DNA of 64,000 bases, taken from an uncultured Lachnospiraceae bacterium (GTDB lineage: Bacteria; Bacillota; Clostridia; Lachnospirales; Lachnospiraceae). The stretch spans positions 127,782 to 191,781 of the forward strand of contig CAJTOO010000001.1 of the NCBI GenBank assembly GCA_910577735.1, given 5' to 3'. Numbering within the stretch: the first letter of the stretch is position 1; each line of letters begins with the position of its first letter. Position numbers and translations under genes: made by a program. Below the pieces are notes generated by a model. It made no database searches. It had not been told where the DNA came from and saw nothing but the letters and a program-made list of their open reading frames with translations. Below are positions 8,537 to 15,692 of the stretch, piece by piece.

Positions 8537-8565
8537 ATTGTAGCACCATCATTTTACTCTGTCAA
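8537..8565 (-). promoter_or_regulatory. Near-consensus sigma-A promoter of amt
   Basis: Minus-strand TTGACA (8565-8560) and TACAAT (8542-8537) are separated by 17 bases. Inverted copies of TTGCATT/AATGCAA lie just upstream of the -35 and over the -10, which could be an operator. Confidence 0.85.
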
Positions 8566-8598
8566 GTGTAATGCAATAATTTTCTCAGATTTTCTTGG

Positions 8599-8627
8599 TT
8601 GATTTGCCGGCGCTGTTATGCTATACT
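8599..8627 (+). promoter_or_regulatory. Promoter of the RibD-C family reductase, divergent from amt
   Basis: TTGATT (8599-8604) and TATACT (8622-8627) are 17 bases apart, about 40 bases before the gene. The -35 boxes of this and the amt promoter are 33 bases apart. Confidence 0.65.
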
Positions 8628-8669
8628 TCCCACGGATGCAATCCCGCAAATCAGAATTTGGAGGAAAAC

Positions 8670-9350
8670 ATGGACAGACCAATTACAACGCTGTTTATGC
8701 TTATGTCGGTTGACGGAAAAATCAGCACAGGAGCAACTGACAATTTGGATGTGGATAAAGATTTTCCTAAAATTGCAGGCATTAAAGAGGGCCTGCATCA
8801 ATATTACGAAATAGAACAGACAACGGACTTATGGTCACTCAACTCTGGCAGAGTACAGGAAAAGATGGGCGTCAACACGAAGGAAATACCGGATAAGACA
8901 CCCGTTTCCTTTGCAGTGATCGACAACACTCATCTGACCGAACACGGTATTCGCTATTTTTGTGCCCTGTCAAAAGAATTTGTGCTGATCACATCCAATA
9001 CAGCCCATCCGGCGTTTCAGGTAGATGCAGACAACCTTCATATCATCTGTCAAAGCGAATTGTCTTTGGCGGATGCCCTTGCAAAACTCAAGTCGGAATT
9101 TGGCTGTCAGAGGCTTACCATACAAAGCGGCGGTACATTAAACGGTATGTTCCTTCGGGAAAAACTGTTTGATTTTATTGATGTTGTTGTTGCTCCTGTT
9201 TTAATCGGCGGCAAGGACACCTCCACTCTCATTGACGGGCAATCTTTACTGTCAGAATGTGAATTATCACAATTAGGCGTGTTGCAATTACAGGAATGTA
9301 CGGTCTTGGAGGACTCATATCTCAGATTGCGCTATAAGGTAATCCATTGA
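8670..9350 (+). CDS. RibD C-terminal / dihydrofolate reductase family protein
   Basis: A 226-residue single-domain protein of the RibD-C fold, an NAD(P)H-dependent reductase related to DHFR and to the reductase half of riboflavin enzyme RibD. The start segment TTLFMLMSVDGKIS is the family signature, and RLTIQSGGTLNGMFL near residue 150 matches the dinucleotide-binding region. The deaminase domain of RibD is missing and no other riboflavin gene is nearby, so a role in riboflavin synthesis is not supported. The ATG at 8670 was chosen because TTTGGAGG precedes it; upstream in-frame codons read through the promoter. Substrate unknown. Confidence 0.85.
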   Translation: MDRPITTLFMLMSVDGKISTGATDNLDVDKDFPKIAGIKEGLHQYYEIEQTTDLWSLNSGRVQEKMGVNTKEIPDKTPVSFAVIDNTHLTEHGIRYFCALSKEFVLITSNTAHPAFQVDADNLHIICQSELSLADALAKLKSEFGCQRLTIQSGGTLNGMFLREKLFDFIDVVVAPVLIGGKDTSTLIDGQSLLSECELSQLGVLQLQECTVLEDSYLRLRYKVIH

Positions 9351-9355
9351 CATTG

Positions 9356-10312
9356 TCATTTGCCTGATTTTTTAGAAAATCTCCTGCACACATTGCCGAA
9401 ATCCGCTGGGTTAATCTGCGCAAACAGCACTGCTGCAAACACCAGAACGCATCCGAATATCTCCCGTCTTGTCATGGTCTCATGCAGAAGCAGCATACCT
9501 GCCAGCACAGAGAATACTGACTCAAGACTCATCAGCAGAGAAGCAATGGCCGGATTAATCCCGTTTTGTCCGATGATCTGCAACGTATAACCCACACCGC
9601 AGGACATAACTCCTGCATATAAAATCGGCATCCACACATCCCAGGTCATAAAAATCTCTGCCCATCCCTGCAACCCGCCCGGAGCCTGCAAAATTTCCAC
9701 GCCTATCATGGGTACAAGTCCCAGCACCCCGCAGATCAAAAACTGAATACAGGACATACGTACACCGTCTACTAACGGCGAGAAATGGTCTATCACTATA
9801 ATGTGAACGGAAAAGCAGGCTGCACACAGAAGCACAAGCACATCACTGATATAAAATGAAAATCCTTCTGTCAGACACAAAAAATACAGTCCCACAACCG
9901 CCACCAGAATGCTTACCCAGACGTTCCAGCGGCATTTTTTGCCGATTAAAATTCCCAGAACCGGCACCAGAAGAATATAACACGCTGTCAGAAATCCCGC
10001 CTTGCCGGCGGTGGTGCCATAATACAGCCCCATCTGCTGAAACGTACTTGCCACAAAGAGCACAGCACCGCACAGGATGCCTCCTGTCCACAGTCTGCGC
10101 ACATCCTGCCTGGTCTTGGGTCTTCTGTCTTGCGTACGCCCATCTAAGAAAGGTATGATCGGCAAAAGCACCGCTGCTCCCAAAAAAGAGCGGATACAGT
10201 TAAACGTATAGGGGCCGGCTGCTGCACCGCCCTGTCTTTGTGCCACAAAGGCAACGCCCCACACAAGGGCTGTAAGGATAAGGAAGAGGGAATTTCGAAA
10301 TTCTTTTTTCAT
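9356..10312 (-). CDS. EamA/DMT family transporter
   Basis: A 318-residue hydrophobic protein with about ten membrane segments and two internally related halves, each beginning with an EamA-type helix (SLFLILTALVWGVAFVAQRQ at the N-terminus). Such drug/metabolite transporters export amino acids, nucleosides or other small metabolites. Substrates are rarely predictable. The ATG is preceded by AGGAAGG. The gene converges with the RibD-C reductase gene (5 bases between stops) and has its own promoter. Confidence 0.9.
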   Translation of the reverse strand: MKKEFRNSLFLILTALVWGVAFVAQRQGGAAAGPYTFNCIRSFLGAAVLLPIIPFLDGRTQDRRPKTRQDVRRLWTGGILCGAVLFVASTFQQMGLYYGTTAGKAGFLTACYILLVPVLGILIGKKCRWNVWVSILVAVVGLYFLCLTEGFSFYISDVLVLLCAACFSVHIIVIDHFSPLVDGVRMSCIQFLICGVLGLVPMIGVEILQAPGGLQGWAEIFMTWDVWMPILYAGVMSCGVGYTLQIIGQNGINPAIASLLMSLESVFSVLAGMLLLHETMTRREIFGCVLVFAAVLFAQINPADFGNVCRRFSKKSGK

Positions 10313-10352
10313 TGGTAATCCTTCCTGTCTGAATAATCAGTTGCGATTTTTT

Positions 10353-10381
10353 ATTATAGTCATTCCAACCTTATTTGTAAA
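10353..10381 (-). promoter_or_regulatory. Promoter of the EamA transporter
   Basis: Minus-strand TTTACA (10381-10376), 17 bases, TATAAT (10358-10353), about 40 bases before the start codon. Confidence 0.75.
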
Positions 10382-10399
10382 GCAGATATAATAAAACCA

Positions 10400-10429
10400 T
10401 TGACGCGTCCATTTTATTTCCATTATAAT
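10400..10429 (+). promoter_or_regulatory. Promoter of the FIST/chemotaxis-signalling pair
   Basis: TTGACG (10400-10405), 18 bases, TATAAT (10424-10429), about 45 bases before the FIST start. An earlier in-frame ATG falls inside the promoter and is not used. Confidence 0.75.
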
Positions 10430-10474
10430 GAAATGAACAGTTTTCAAATATCAGAGAAAAGGAGACACAACAGT

Positions 10475-11530
10475 ATGCACCAGTTTTTTGGAAAGAGCCT
10501 GAGTGGAAATCTTTCAGAAGCAGTGAAGGGCTTGCAGAGCCCGCAGTTTATTATGCTGTTTTCAAACAGCAGTCAATTTGAAGTGCATGTTAAGCAATTA
10601 GAAAAGTTGTATCCGAATATTCCGAGTATTGGCTGCATTGGCATGGGTTATAGCACCGGAGTCATCGAAAACGGCGTAAGTGTTGTTGCCTTTTGCGGCG
10701 GAATCAGTGCGACGGCAAACGCACTGGAACAGGTATCTGTTATGCCGGTAAAATACATTCATCGTCTGGAGGAAGATATCCGTAAGGTAAATGCTTCCCA
10801 TCAGGATACGGTATGTATTGATTTTTGTACCGGAAATGATGCGTGCGCTTTGACCACCATAGATACGGCTCTCAGGCGAAGCGGCATTTCATTGATGGGC
10901 GGAACCGGTGACGGCGGGAAAGTTTCCGCCAACGGCAGAATATATGAGGATTCTGTTGTCTACGCCCTTGTGAAAAACCACAACGGACGTGTAAAGACTT
11001 ACAAAGAAAACATCTATCACCAGCTTGGCAATTATCGTTTTATTGCCTCTAATACCGACAGGGCAAACTATATCATCGGTTCCTTAAATGGGAAACCGGC
11101 AAAACAGGTTTATAAGGATATCCTGCATGTGACAGATCAGGAAATCCTGACACAGACATTCCAGAACCCCTTTGGTAAGATTAACGGAAACGATACCTGT
11201 ATTATTTCCATTAAAGATGTGGCCGGCAATGCGCTGGCTTGTTTCAGACAGGTGAATGACTCCGATGTATTGATTCTTCTGCAGCTGGGAGATTATAAAG
11301 CCATTACCAAAGAAACGATTGCTTCTATCTGCCGGGATTTCCCGAAAAGATCCGCTGTTTTCTCGGTGAATTGCCTGTTCCGCTATAAACTGTTTTCTGA
11401 AAGGAACTATATGCAGCCCTATCTGCAGGAAATGTCTTCGCTTGGCAGCCACACCGGATTTGTAGGATATGGAGAACATTACAACAACCGTTTTGTCAAT
11501 CAGTCCATGACTTGCGTTGTATTTGAATAA
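10475..11530 (+). CDS. FIST domain sensor protein
   Basis: The 351-residue product has a FIST N domain (roughly residues 20-200, with SIGCIGMGYSTG and LMGGTGDGG glycine segments) and a FIST C domain (about 210-350, ending around the HTGFVGYGEHY motif). FIST proteins are thought to bind small ligands, possibly amino acids, and often feed two-component or chemotaxis-type signalling. No membrane segment is visible, so it senses in the cytoplasm. ATG 10475 follows AAAAGGAG by 10 bases. The next gene, 12 bases downstream, is a soluble chemoreceptor-like signalling protein, so the pair probably works as a split receptor. Confidence 0.9.
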   Translation: MHQFFGKSLSGNLSEAVKGLQSPQFIMLFSNSSQFEVHVKQLEKLYPNIPSIGCIGMGYSTGVIENGVSVVAFCGGISATANALEQVSVMPVKYIHRLEEDIRKVNASHQDTVCIDFCTGNDACALTTIDTALRRSGISLMGGTGDGGKVSANGRIYEDSVVYALVKNHNGRVKTYKENIYHQLGNYRFIASNTDRANYIIGSLNGKPAKQVYKDILHVTDQEILTQTFQNPFGKINGNDTCIISIKDVAGNALACFRQVNDSDVLILLQLGDYKAITKETIASICRDFPKRSAVFSVNCLFRYKLFSERNYMQPYLQEMSSLGSHTGFVGYGEHYNNRFVNQSMTCVVFE

Positions 11531-11542
11531 AGGAGGAAGGAT

Positions 11543-12481
11543 ATGTTGTTTTCAAAGAAAACGTCAGGACAGATACAGCATAATGAAAAAAGTCTTTATC
11601 CGGTACTGTACGTGACAGATCACTTAAAAGATTATAAGGACGCACTGATCCAAAAGGAAGTGGAGTCCCTCTGGGAGCTGAGCCTGGTCAACAAATCCTT
11701 CTCCGGCGTGCTGGAGAGAGCAGACAATTTCCAGGCACAGCTTATGGATTTCGGGCAGTCTTTTTCCAGTATTAACACTACGGCTGGGCAGTTCTCTGAA
11801 GTAAGAGAATCCATTGGACAAACTGTATCCCAAACACAGAACAAGGTAGAGGATCTGAAACAGACTTACGTTGCCATCGAACAGTCCTATGAAGAGATGG
11901 AGCAGACCTTTATACAACTGCAAGCCGCCGTAACCAGCATCTGCAAAAGTATCAACAAAATCGTCTCCATCGCGGACGAGACCAATATTCTTGCCATCAA
12001 CGCATCCATAGAGGCTTCCAGGGCCGGCGAGAGCGGCAAGGGCTTTGCGGTGGTTGCCTCCAAAGTAAAAGAACTCGCAGAGGAAATCAAAACACTCGCC
12101 AATGAGGCTGAATCCGATATTCATAACGTGGAATCCGGAACCAAGCAGTTAAATAAGAGTATTTCCGATTCTGCCCAAAAACTTGAAGAGGGCAACGGTA
12201 TTGTGGCTGCTACAGACGATTCTTTCCAGGAGATTACACAGGCGGCAGACGGTGCTTCCACGGTACAGACGGACATTGCAACCGTAATCGGGGCATCCCA
12301 GAATAAACTGCAGACTCTCTGTCAGTTTTTCGATGATATCAAACAGCAGTATCAGGAAGTAGTCAAACATATCAACCGTGCGAGCACTCTCGGCACGACC
12401 AAAAGTGCCATGTTCGAGGACATAGACAATATGCTGTCACAGATACCGCCCATTATCAAAGATACCAATCCGATATCGTAA
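11543..12481 (+). CDS. Soluble methyl-accepting chemotaxis-type signalling protein
   Basis: A 312-residue protein without membrane helices. Residues 60-300 are a long coiled coil with the MCP hairpin tip [19 protein letters not shown] then [15 protein letters not shown], the region that contacts CheA and CheW. The first 60 residues are too short for a standard sensor domain. AAAGGAGGAAGG precedes the ATG and the gap to the FIST gene is 12 bases. A FIST protein supplying ligand recognition to this signalling rod in trans is the simplest reading. No chemotaxis kinase gene occurs in the window. Confidence 0.9.
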   Translation: MLFSKKTSGQIQHNEKSLYPVLYVTDHLKDYKDALIQKEVESLWELSLVNKSFSGVLERADNFQAQLMDFGQSFSSINTTAGQFSEVRESIGQTVSQTQNKVEDLKQTYVAIEQSYEEMEQTFIQLQAAVTSICKSINKIVSIADETNILAINASIEASRAGESGKGFAVVASKVKELAEEIKTLANEAESDIHNVESGTKQLNKSISDSAQKLEEGNGIVAATDDSFQEITQAADGASTVQTDIATVIGASQNKLQTLCQFFDDIKQQYQEVVKHINRASTLGTTKSAMFEDIDNMLSQIPPIIKDTNPIS

Positions 12482-12495
12482 CTATCAAAGCACAC

Positions 12496-12533
12496 AAGGG
12501 GCTGTCGGTTAATACCGATTTTAGCCCCTTTGC
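12496..12533 (+). terminator. Hairpin terminator after the FIST/MCP unit
   Basis: AAGGGGCT (12496-12503) pairs with AGCCCCTT (12523-12530), with an inner TCGGT/ACCGA stem. The T tract after it is short, so termination may be partial. Confidence 0.6.
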
Positions 12534-12583
12534 CTCCTGTTTCCTTTTCCCTGTTATTATCCTGTTTTCTTTTTGCGAGAATA

Positions 12584-13486
12584 CTATGTCAGATTTTTCA
12601 CCAGTACCCGGTATCTTTCCCCATCCAGTTCCACGATTCCGCTTCTTTCCACAAATCCAAGCTTCTCACACAGCGCCACGGATTTTCTGTTGCCTTCCAT
12701 CACCAGCGCCTGTACCTGGGACATCATAAGCTCCTCTCTGGCATAGTCAAGAACCGCACTGCAAACCTCATAGGCATAACCCTGACGCTGCCAGGGCACA
12801 CCGAACACAAATCCAAGTTCCGGCAGATCAAACCCTTCCCGCCAGGTAATTCCGGCCCTGCCAATTACCCGACCGCTGCTTTTCTCAAGAACCGTCCACA
12901 TACCGTATCCATAGAAACCATATATTTTTTCAATATAATTTTGGGTATATGCAATCTCTTCTTCCGGGTCCTCAAATAAATTTTCCATATATTCTGTGAT
13001 GGAAGTATCCGCATAAATCCGGTAAAAGACAGCCACATCTTCCACTGTCGTTTCACGGATCCTGCAGCGCTGCGTCTCCAGTATCTCCCAGGGGAGTCCC
13101 GCCAGACGGCGGTATGCCATCTCAAAGGATGAATAGTCCATTTCCTCAATCTTCTCGATCATATAGGACGCGCCCGGAAAAGATGCTGACCGATTATCCT
13201 CATGAAGACAGGGCAGTACATAATACCCCTTCTCTTTCAGCATATGGTAACAGGCCGCCTCATCTGTGACGTATAGGATTTCTTCCTTTTTTCTGTCTTT
13301 CTCTATCCTATCTTCCAGACATGCAAGACCTCGCTCATTGTCCGCCAACAATCCTTCCGCCAAAGGCCGGAAGATTCCTTCCAGTTCCACTGCATGCTCT
13401 GAAAATTCCTTCCAAAGCGGCTCTGCCATACCTGCCAGCCGTTTTCTTATTTCTTCCTGCAACACAAAATATATTTTTTTCAACAT
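12584..13486 (-). CDS. GNAT N-acetyltransferase with HAD-like N-terminal part
   Basis: The C-terminal half (residues 135-300) is a GNAT acetyltransferase starting at ILETQRCRIRETTVEDV, with the acetyl-CoA loop region PWQRQGYAYEVCSAVLDYA and a final GNRKSVALCEKLGF motif, the RimJ/L type that acetylates amino groups. The N-terminal 130 residues include ILYVTDEAACYHMLKEKGY and HEDNRSASFPGASYMIE, a degenerate HAD-like segment often seen in Lachnospiraceae versions. No catalytic HAD Asp motif is present. Its substrate is unknown. The ATG has only a weak upstream AAGGAAG site. It has its own promoter, divergent from the cyclophilin gene. Confidence 0.85.
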   Translation of the reverse strand: MLKKIYFVLQEEIRKRLAGMAEPLWKEFSEHAVELEGIFRPLAEGLLADNERGLACLEDRIEKDRKKEEILYVTDEAACYHMLKEKGYYVLPCLHEDNRSASFPGASYMIEKIEEMDYSSFEMAYRRLAGLPWEILETQRCRIRETTVEDVAVFYRIYADTSITEYMENLFEDPEEEIAYTQNYIEKIYGFYGYGMWTVLEKSSGRVIGRAGITWREGFDLPELGFVFGVPWQRQGYAYEVCSAVLDYAREELMMSQVQALVMEGNRKSVALCEKLGFVERSGIVELDGERYRVLVKNLT

Positions 13487-13524
13487 CGATAATCCGCCGT
13501 CTTCCTTTTCCTTACTTCCTTACA

Positions 13525-13553
13525 ACTATAGCATACTCACACAAGCCTCACAA
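13525..13553 (-). promoter_or_regulatory. Promoter of the GNAT gene
   Basis: Minus-strand TTGTGA (13553-13548), 17 bases, TATAGT (13530-13525). Confidence 0.65.
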
Positions 13554-13560
13554 TTTACTC

Positions 13561-13589
13561 TTTACCTTCCGGCTTCTTTCTTATAGAAT
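13561..13589 (+). promoter_or_regulatory. Promoter of the cyclophilin gene
   Basis: TTTACC (13561-13566), 17 bases, TAGAAT (13584-13589), about 48 bases before the ATG and back to back with the GNAT promoter. Confidence 0.55.
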
Positions 13590-13636
13590 AATAGAGGAGT
13601 TTGTCACAATTTTCAATCAAAGAAAGGAAATCTATT

Positions 13637-14158
13637 ATGGCACAGAATCCAGTTGTAACCTTTACCATGGAGAATGGTGATGTGATCAAGGCTGAATTAT
13701 ACCCCGAAATCGCACCCGTCTCTGTCAATAACTTTATCAGTCTGATTCAGGCAAAATTCTATGACGGCCTTATTTTTCACAGAGTCATCAAGGGCTTTAT
13801 GATCCAGGGCGGCGATCCGGAAGGTACCGGCATGGGTGGTCCGGGGTATTCCATCCGCGGAGAATTCATGCAAAACGGCTTCGACAACAATTTGAAGCAC
13901 ACTGAGGGCGTACTTTCCATGGCGCGCAGTATGCATCCCGATTCTGCCGGCAGCCAGTTTTTTATCATGCACAAAAACTCTCCCCATCTGGACGGCGCTT
14001 ATGCTGCATTTGGAAAAGTAACAGAAGGTATGGATGTGGTGAACCGCATCGCAGAGACAGCCACTGATTATGAAGACAGACCGCTGGAAAATCAGGTAAT
14101 GCAGACCGTTACCGTAGACTGCTTTGGCGTGGAGTATCCGGAACCGGAAAAGCTCTGA
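13637..14158 (+). CDS. Cyclophilin-type peptidyl-prolyl isomerase
   Basis: A 173-residue cyclophilin that catalyses cis-trans isomerisation of Xaa-Pro bonds. The family blocks are clear: FHRVIKGFMIQGGDP with the catalytic Arg, then GSQFFIMHKNSPHLDG and YAAFGKVTEGMDVV. No signal peptide is present, so it should act in the cytoplasm. ATG 13637 follows AAAGGAAA; an in-frame ATG 12 codons upstream lacks a ribosome binding site. A strong terminator follows, so the gene is probably monocistronic. Confidence 0.96.
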   Translation: MAQNPVVTFTMENGDVIKAELYPEIAPVSVNNFISLIQAKFYDGLIFHRVIKGFMIQGGDPEGTGMGGPGYSIRGEFMQNGFDNNLKHTEGVLSMARSMHPDSAGSQFFIMHKNSPHLDGAYAAFGKVTEGMDVVNRIAETATDYEDRPLENQVMQTVTVDCFGVEYPEPEKL

Positions 14159-14168
14159 ACATGTATGT

Positions 14169-14201
14169 GAAAGCTGCCCAAAATTCCCCGGGCAGCTTTT
14201 T
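14169..14201 (+). terminator. Intrinsic terminator after the cyclophilin gene
   Basis: AAAGCTGCCC (14170-14179) pairs with GGGCAGCTTT (14190-14199), a 10-bp stem followed by further T residues. Confidence 0.9.
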
Positions 14202-14253
14202 ATCTGGGCATTATTCTTTTATACTATATCCCGCAGACGAGTTGGAGGAAACC

Positions 14254-14661
14254 ATGAATATAAAACAGCACAACACTAAGAAAATCATTATCGCCCTTGT
14301 CCTGCTGATTATCTCTGTTGCCGTACTTTGGGGCATCTATCAGGCAACGATAAAATCCCCTGTCCAGGGGGACAAAACCATCACTGTCGAAGTCATCCAT
14401 AAAGATGGCTCTCTTATCTCTTTTGAGTATCATACGGACCGCGAATATCTGGGGGAAACCCTCACCGATGAAGGGCTTGTCTCCGGGGAATCCGGTGCGT
14501 ATGGCATGTTTATCACAACCGTGGATGGAGAGACCGCCGACGATTCCAGGCAGGAATGGTGGTGTATTACCAAAAACCAGGAACAGCTCAATACTTCTGC
14601 GGATCAGACACCCATCGCAGACGGTGAAAAATATGAACTGACCCTTACCACAGGATACTGA
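14254..14661 (+). CDS. DUF4430 domain membrane-anchored protein
   Basis: A 135-residue protein with one N-terminal membrane helix (residues 10-29, IIIALVLLIISVAVLWGIY) and an exported DUF4430 domain, a fold related to the C-terminal domain of cobalamin carriers. Typical features are TITVEVIHKDGS, YLGETLTDEGLVSGE, YGMFITTVDGE and QEWWCITKN. TTGGAGG precedes ATG 14254. The next gene, 36 bases on, encodes an ECF-type S component. In related bacteria such pairs are thought to work in uptake of corrinoids or similar ligands, with DUF4430 as surface-bound capture domain. That role is inferred from the pairing. Confidence 0.85.
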   Translation: MNIKQHNTKKIIIALVLLIISVAVLWGIYQATIKSPVQGDKTITVEVIHKDGSLISFEYHTDREYLGETLTDEGLVSGESGAYGMFITTVDGETADDSRQEWWCITKNQEQLNTSADQTPIADGEKYELTLTTGY

Positions 14662-14697
14662 TGCCATATCATTCCAAGCTGAGAGGCTGACAAAATC

Positions 14698-15231
14698 ATG
14701 CAGACAAACCAAAAAAGCCGTTCCAACAAAACAGTCCATATGGTAACCATGGGTGTGCTCAGTGCCATCCTGCTTGTGGGACAACTGGGGCTGTCATTTC
14801 TGCCCAACATCGAACCTGTCTCCACCCTGATCATCGTATATACCCTGATCTACCGGAAACAGGTTTTTCCAATCATTTATACCTTTGTCCTTCTGGAAGG
14901 AATCATCTTTGGCTTCGGTATCTGGTGGAGCACTTACCTTTATATCTGGAGCATTCTGGCCATAATCGTTCTTATCTTTCAAAAGATAGATTCCGCCCTC
15001 CTCTGGTCTGTGATCTCCGGCGCATTTGGTCTTGTGTTTGGTGCACTCTGTGCCATTCCTTACCTGATTTCCGGGGGACCTGGGGCTGCTTTTGCTTACT
15101 GGAGCGCCGGAATCCCTTATGATATTTTGCATTGCGGCGGTAATTTTGTGCTTACGCTTATTCTATATAACCCTGTGCTACGTCTGCTCAAACATTTGCA
15201 CGCAGCACAGCAAAACAGGCAAATTAACTAA
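14698..15231 (+). CDS. ECF transporter S component
   Basis: A 177-residue membrane protein with about six helices. It looks like a substrate-binding S component of an energy-coupling factor transporter: an early MVTMGVLSAILLVGQLGLSF helix, a central loop with aromatic residues (GFGIWWSTYLYIWSI) and a conserved GGPGAAFAYWSAGIPYD region before the last helix. S components bind the vitamin and share the EcfAAT module encoded elsewhere. It follows the DUF4430 gene and is probably co-transcribed. The ligand is not certain; no cobalamin or other riboswitch was seen upstream. Confidence 0.85.
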   Translation: MQTNQKSRSNKTVHMVTMGVLSAILLVGQLGLSFLPNIEPVSTLIIVYTLIYRKQVFPIIYTFVLLEGIIFGFGIWWSTYLYIWSILAIIVLIFQKIDSALLWSVISGAFGLVFGALCAIPYLISGGPGAAFAYWSAGIPYDILHCGGNFVLTLILYNPVLRLLKHLHAAQQNRQIN

Positions 15232-15502
15232 ATTTGTTTGATCGGCTCTCCATATTGTGCTGTTCATAAATTGTTCATATTTAATTTTAAAAAACTTCAC
15301 TTCCCTAACATCTTTTATACATTTCTCCGACGTATACTAATACCATAAGATACAACACAAAAACAATTACATCAAAGTTAGCTGATTAATTTAAAACTTT
15401 TTCATAATAATGCCAAGTAAAGGAAACTTTACTTGGCATCCTCCCTTTTATGGGAACTTTTTTCTATTATTGTTTTCGATTATGCATGTATACAATTTAT
15501 AC
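15232..15502. other. Intergenic stretch with a perfect 13-bp stem-loop
   Basis: No gene is seen here. The main element is ATGCCAAGTAAAG (15410-15422) pairing perfectly with its complement at 15427-15439 across a GAAA tetraloop. Neither side has a good T tract, so it may be a weak terminator for the DUF4430/ECF unit, an RNA processing site or a small RNA hairpin. The rest is AT-rich. Confidence 0.6.
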
Positions 15503-15531
15503 TTGCCATATACCTCATTCAGTGGTATACT
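15503..15531 (+). promoter_or_regulatory. Promoter of the AGCS symporter gene
   Basis: TTGCCA (15503-15508), 17 bases, TATACT (15526-15531). It predicts a leader of about 155 bases. Confidence 0.75.
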
Positions 15532-15575
15532 TGGATACTGGAAACGCATTTCAAATTGTTTCTCACGATTGTCAA

Positions 15576-15653
15576 CGTAGACATTCCTATTCAATGTCTG
15601 CGCTTTTTTGTCTCACAGGAAGATATTGACGTGTTGCGCAGTATAATGAGACT
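15576..15653 (+). promoter_or_regulatory. Structured leader with terminator-like hairpin before the symporter gene
   Basis: AGACATT (15579-15585) pairs with AATGTCT (15593-15599), followed by GCGC and six T residues (15604-15609), a terminator-like hairpin. Downstream, CTGCGC (15598-15603) can pair with GCGCAG near 15637, which would break that hairpin, and GTCTCA near 15611 can pair with TGAGAC near 15648. These look like alternative structures for attenuation. No known riboswitch consensus was recognised. Confidence 0.45.
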
Positions 15654-15692
15654 TAAGAACCGACAAAAGATAGAAAAGAGGAGGAGATATGA

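Noticed and set aside
8670..9350. Bifunctional riboflavin enzyme RibD
   Set aside because: The deaminase domain is absent and no riboflavin genes adjoin it; only the reductase-type fold is supported.
15538..15692. Glycine riboswitch upstream of the AGCS gene
   Set aside because: The conserved gcvT aptamer core was not found in the leader.
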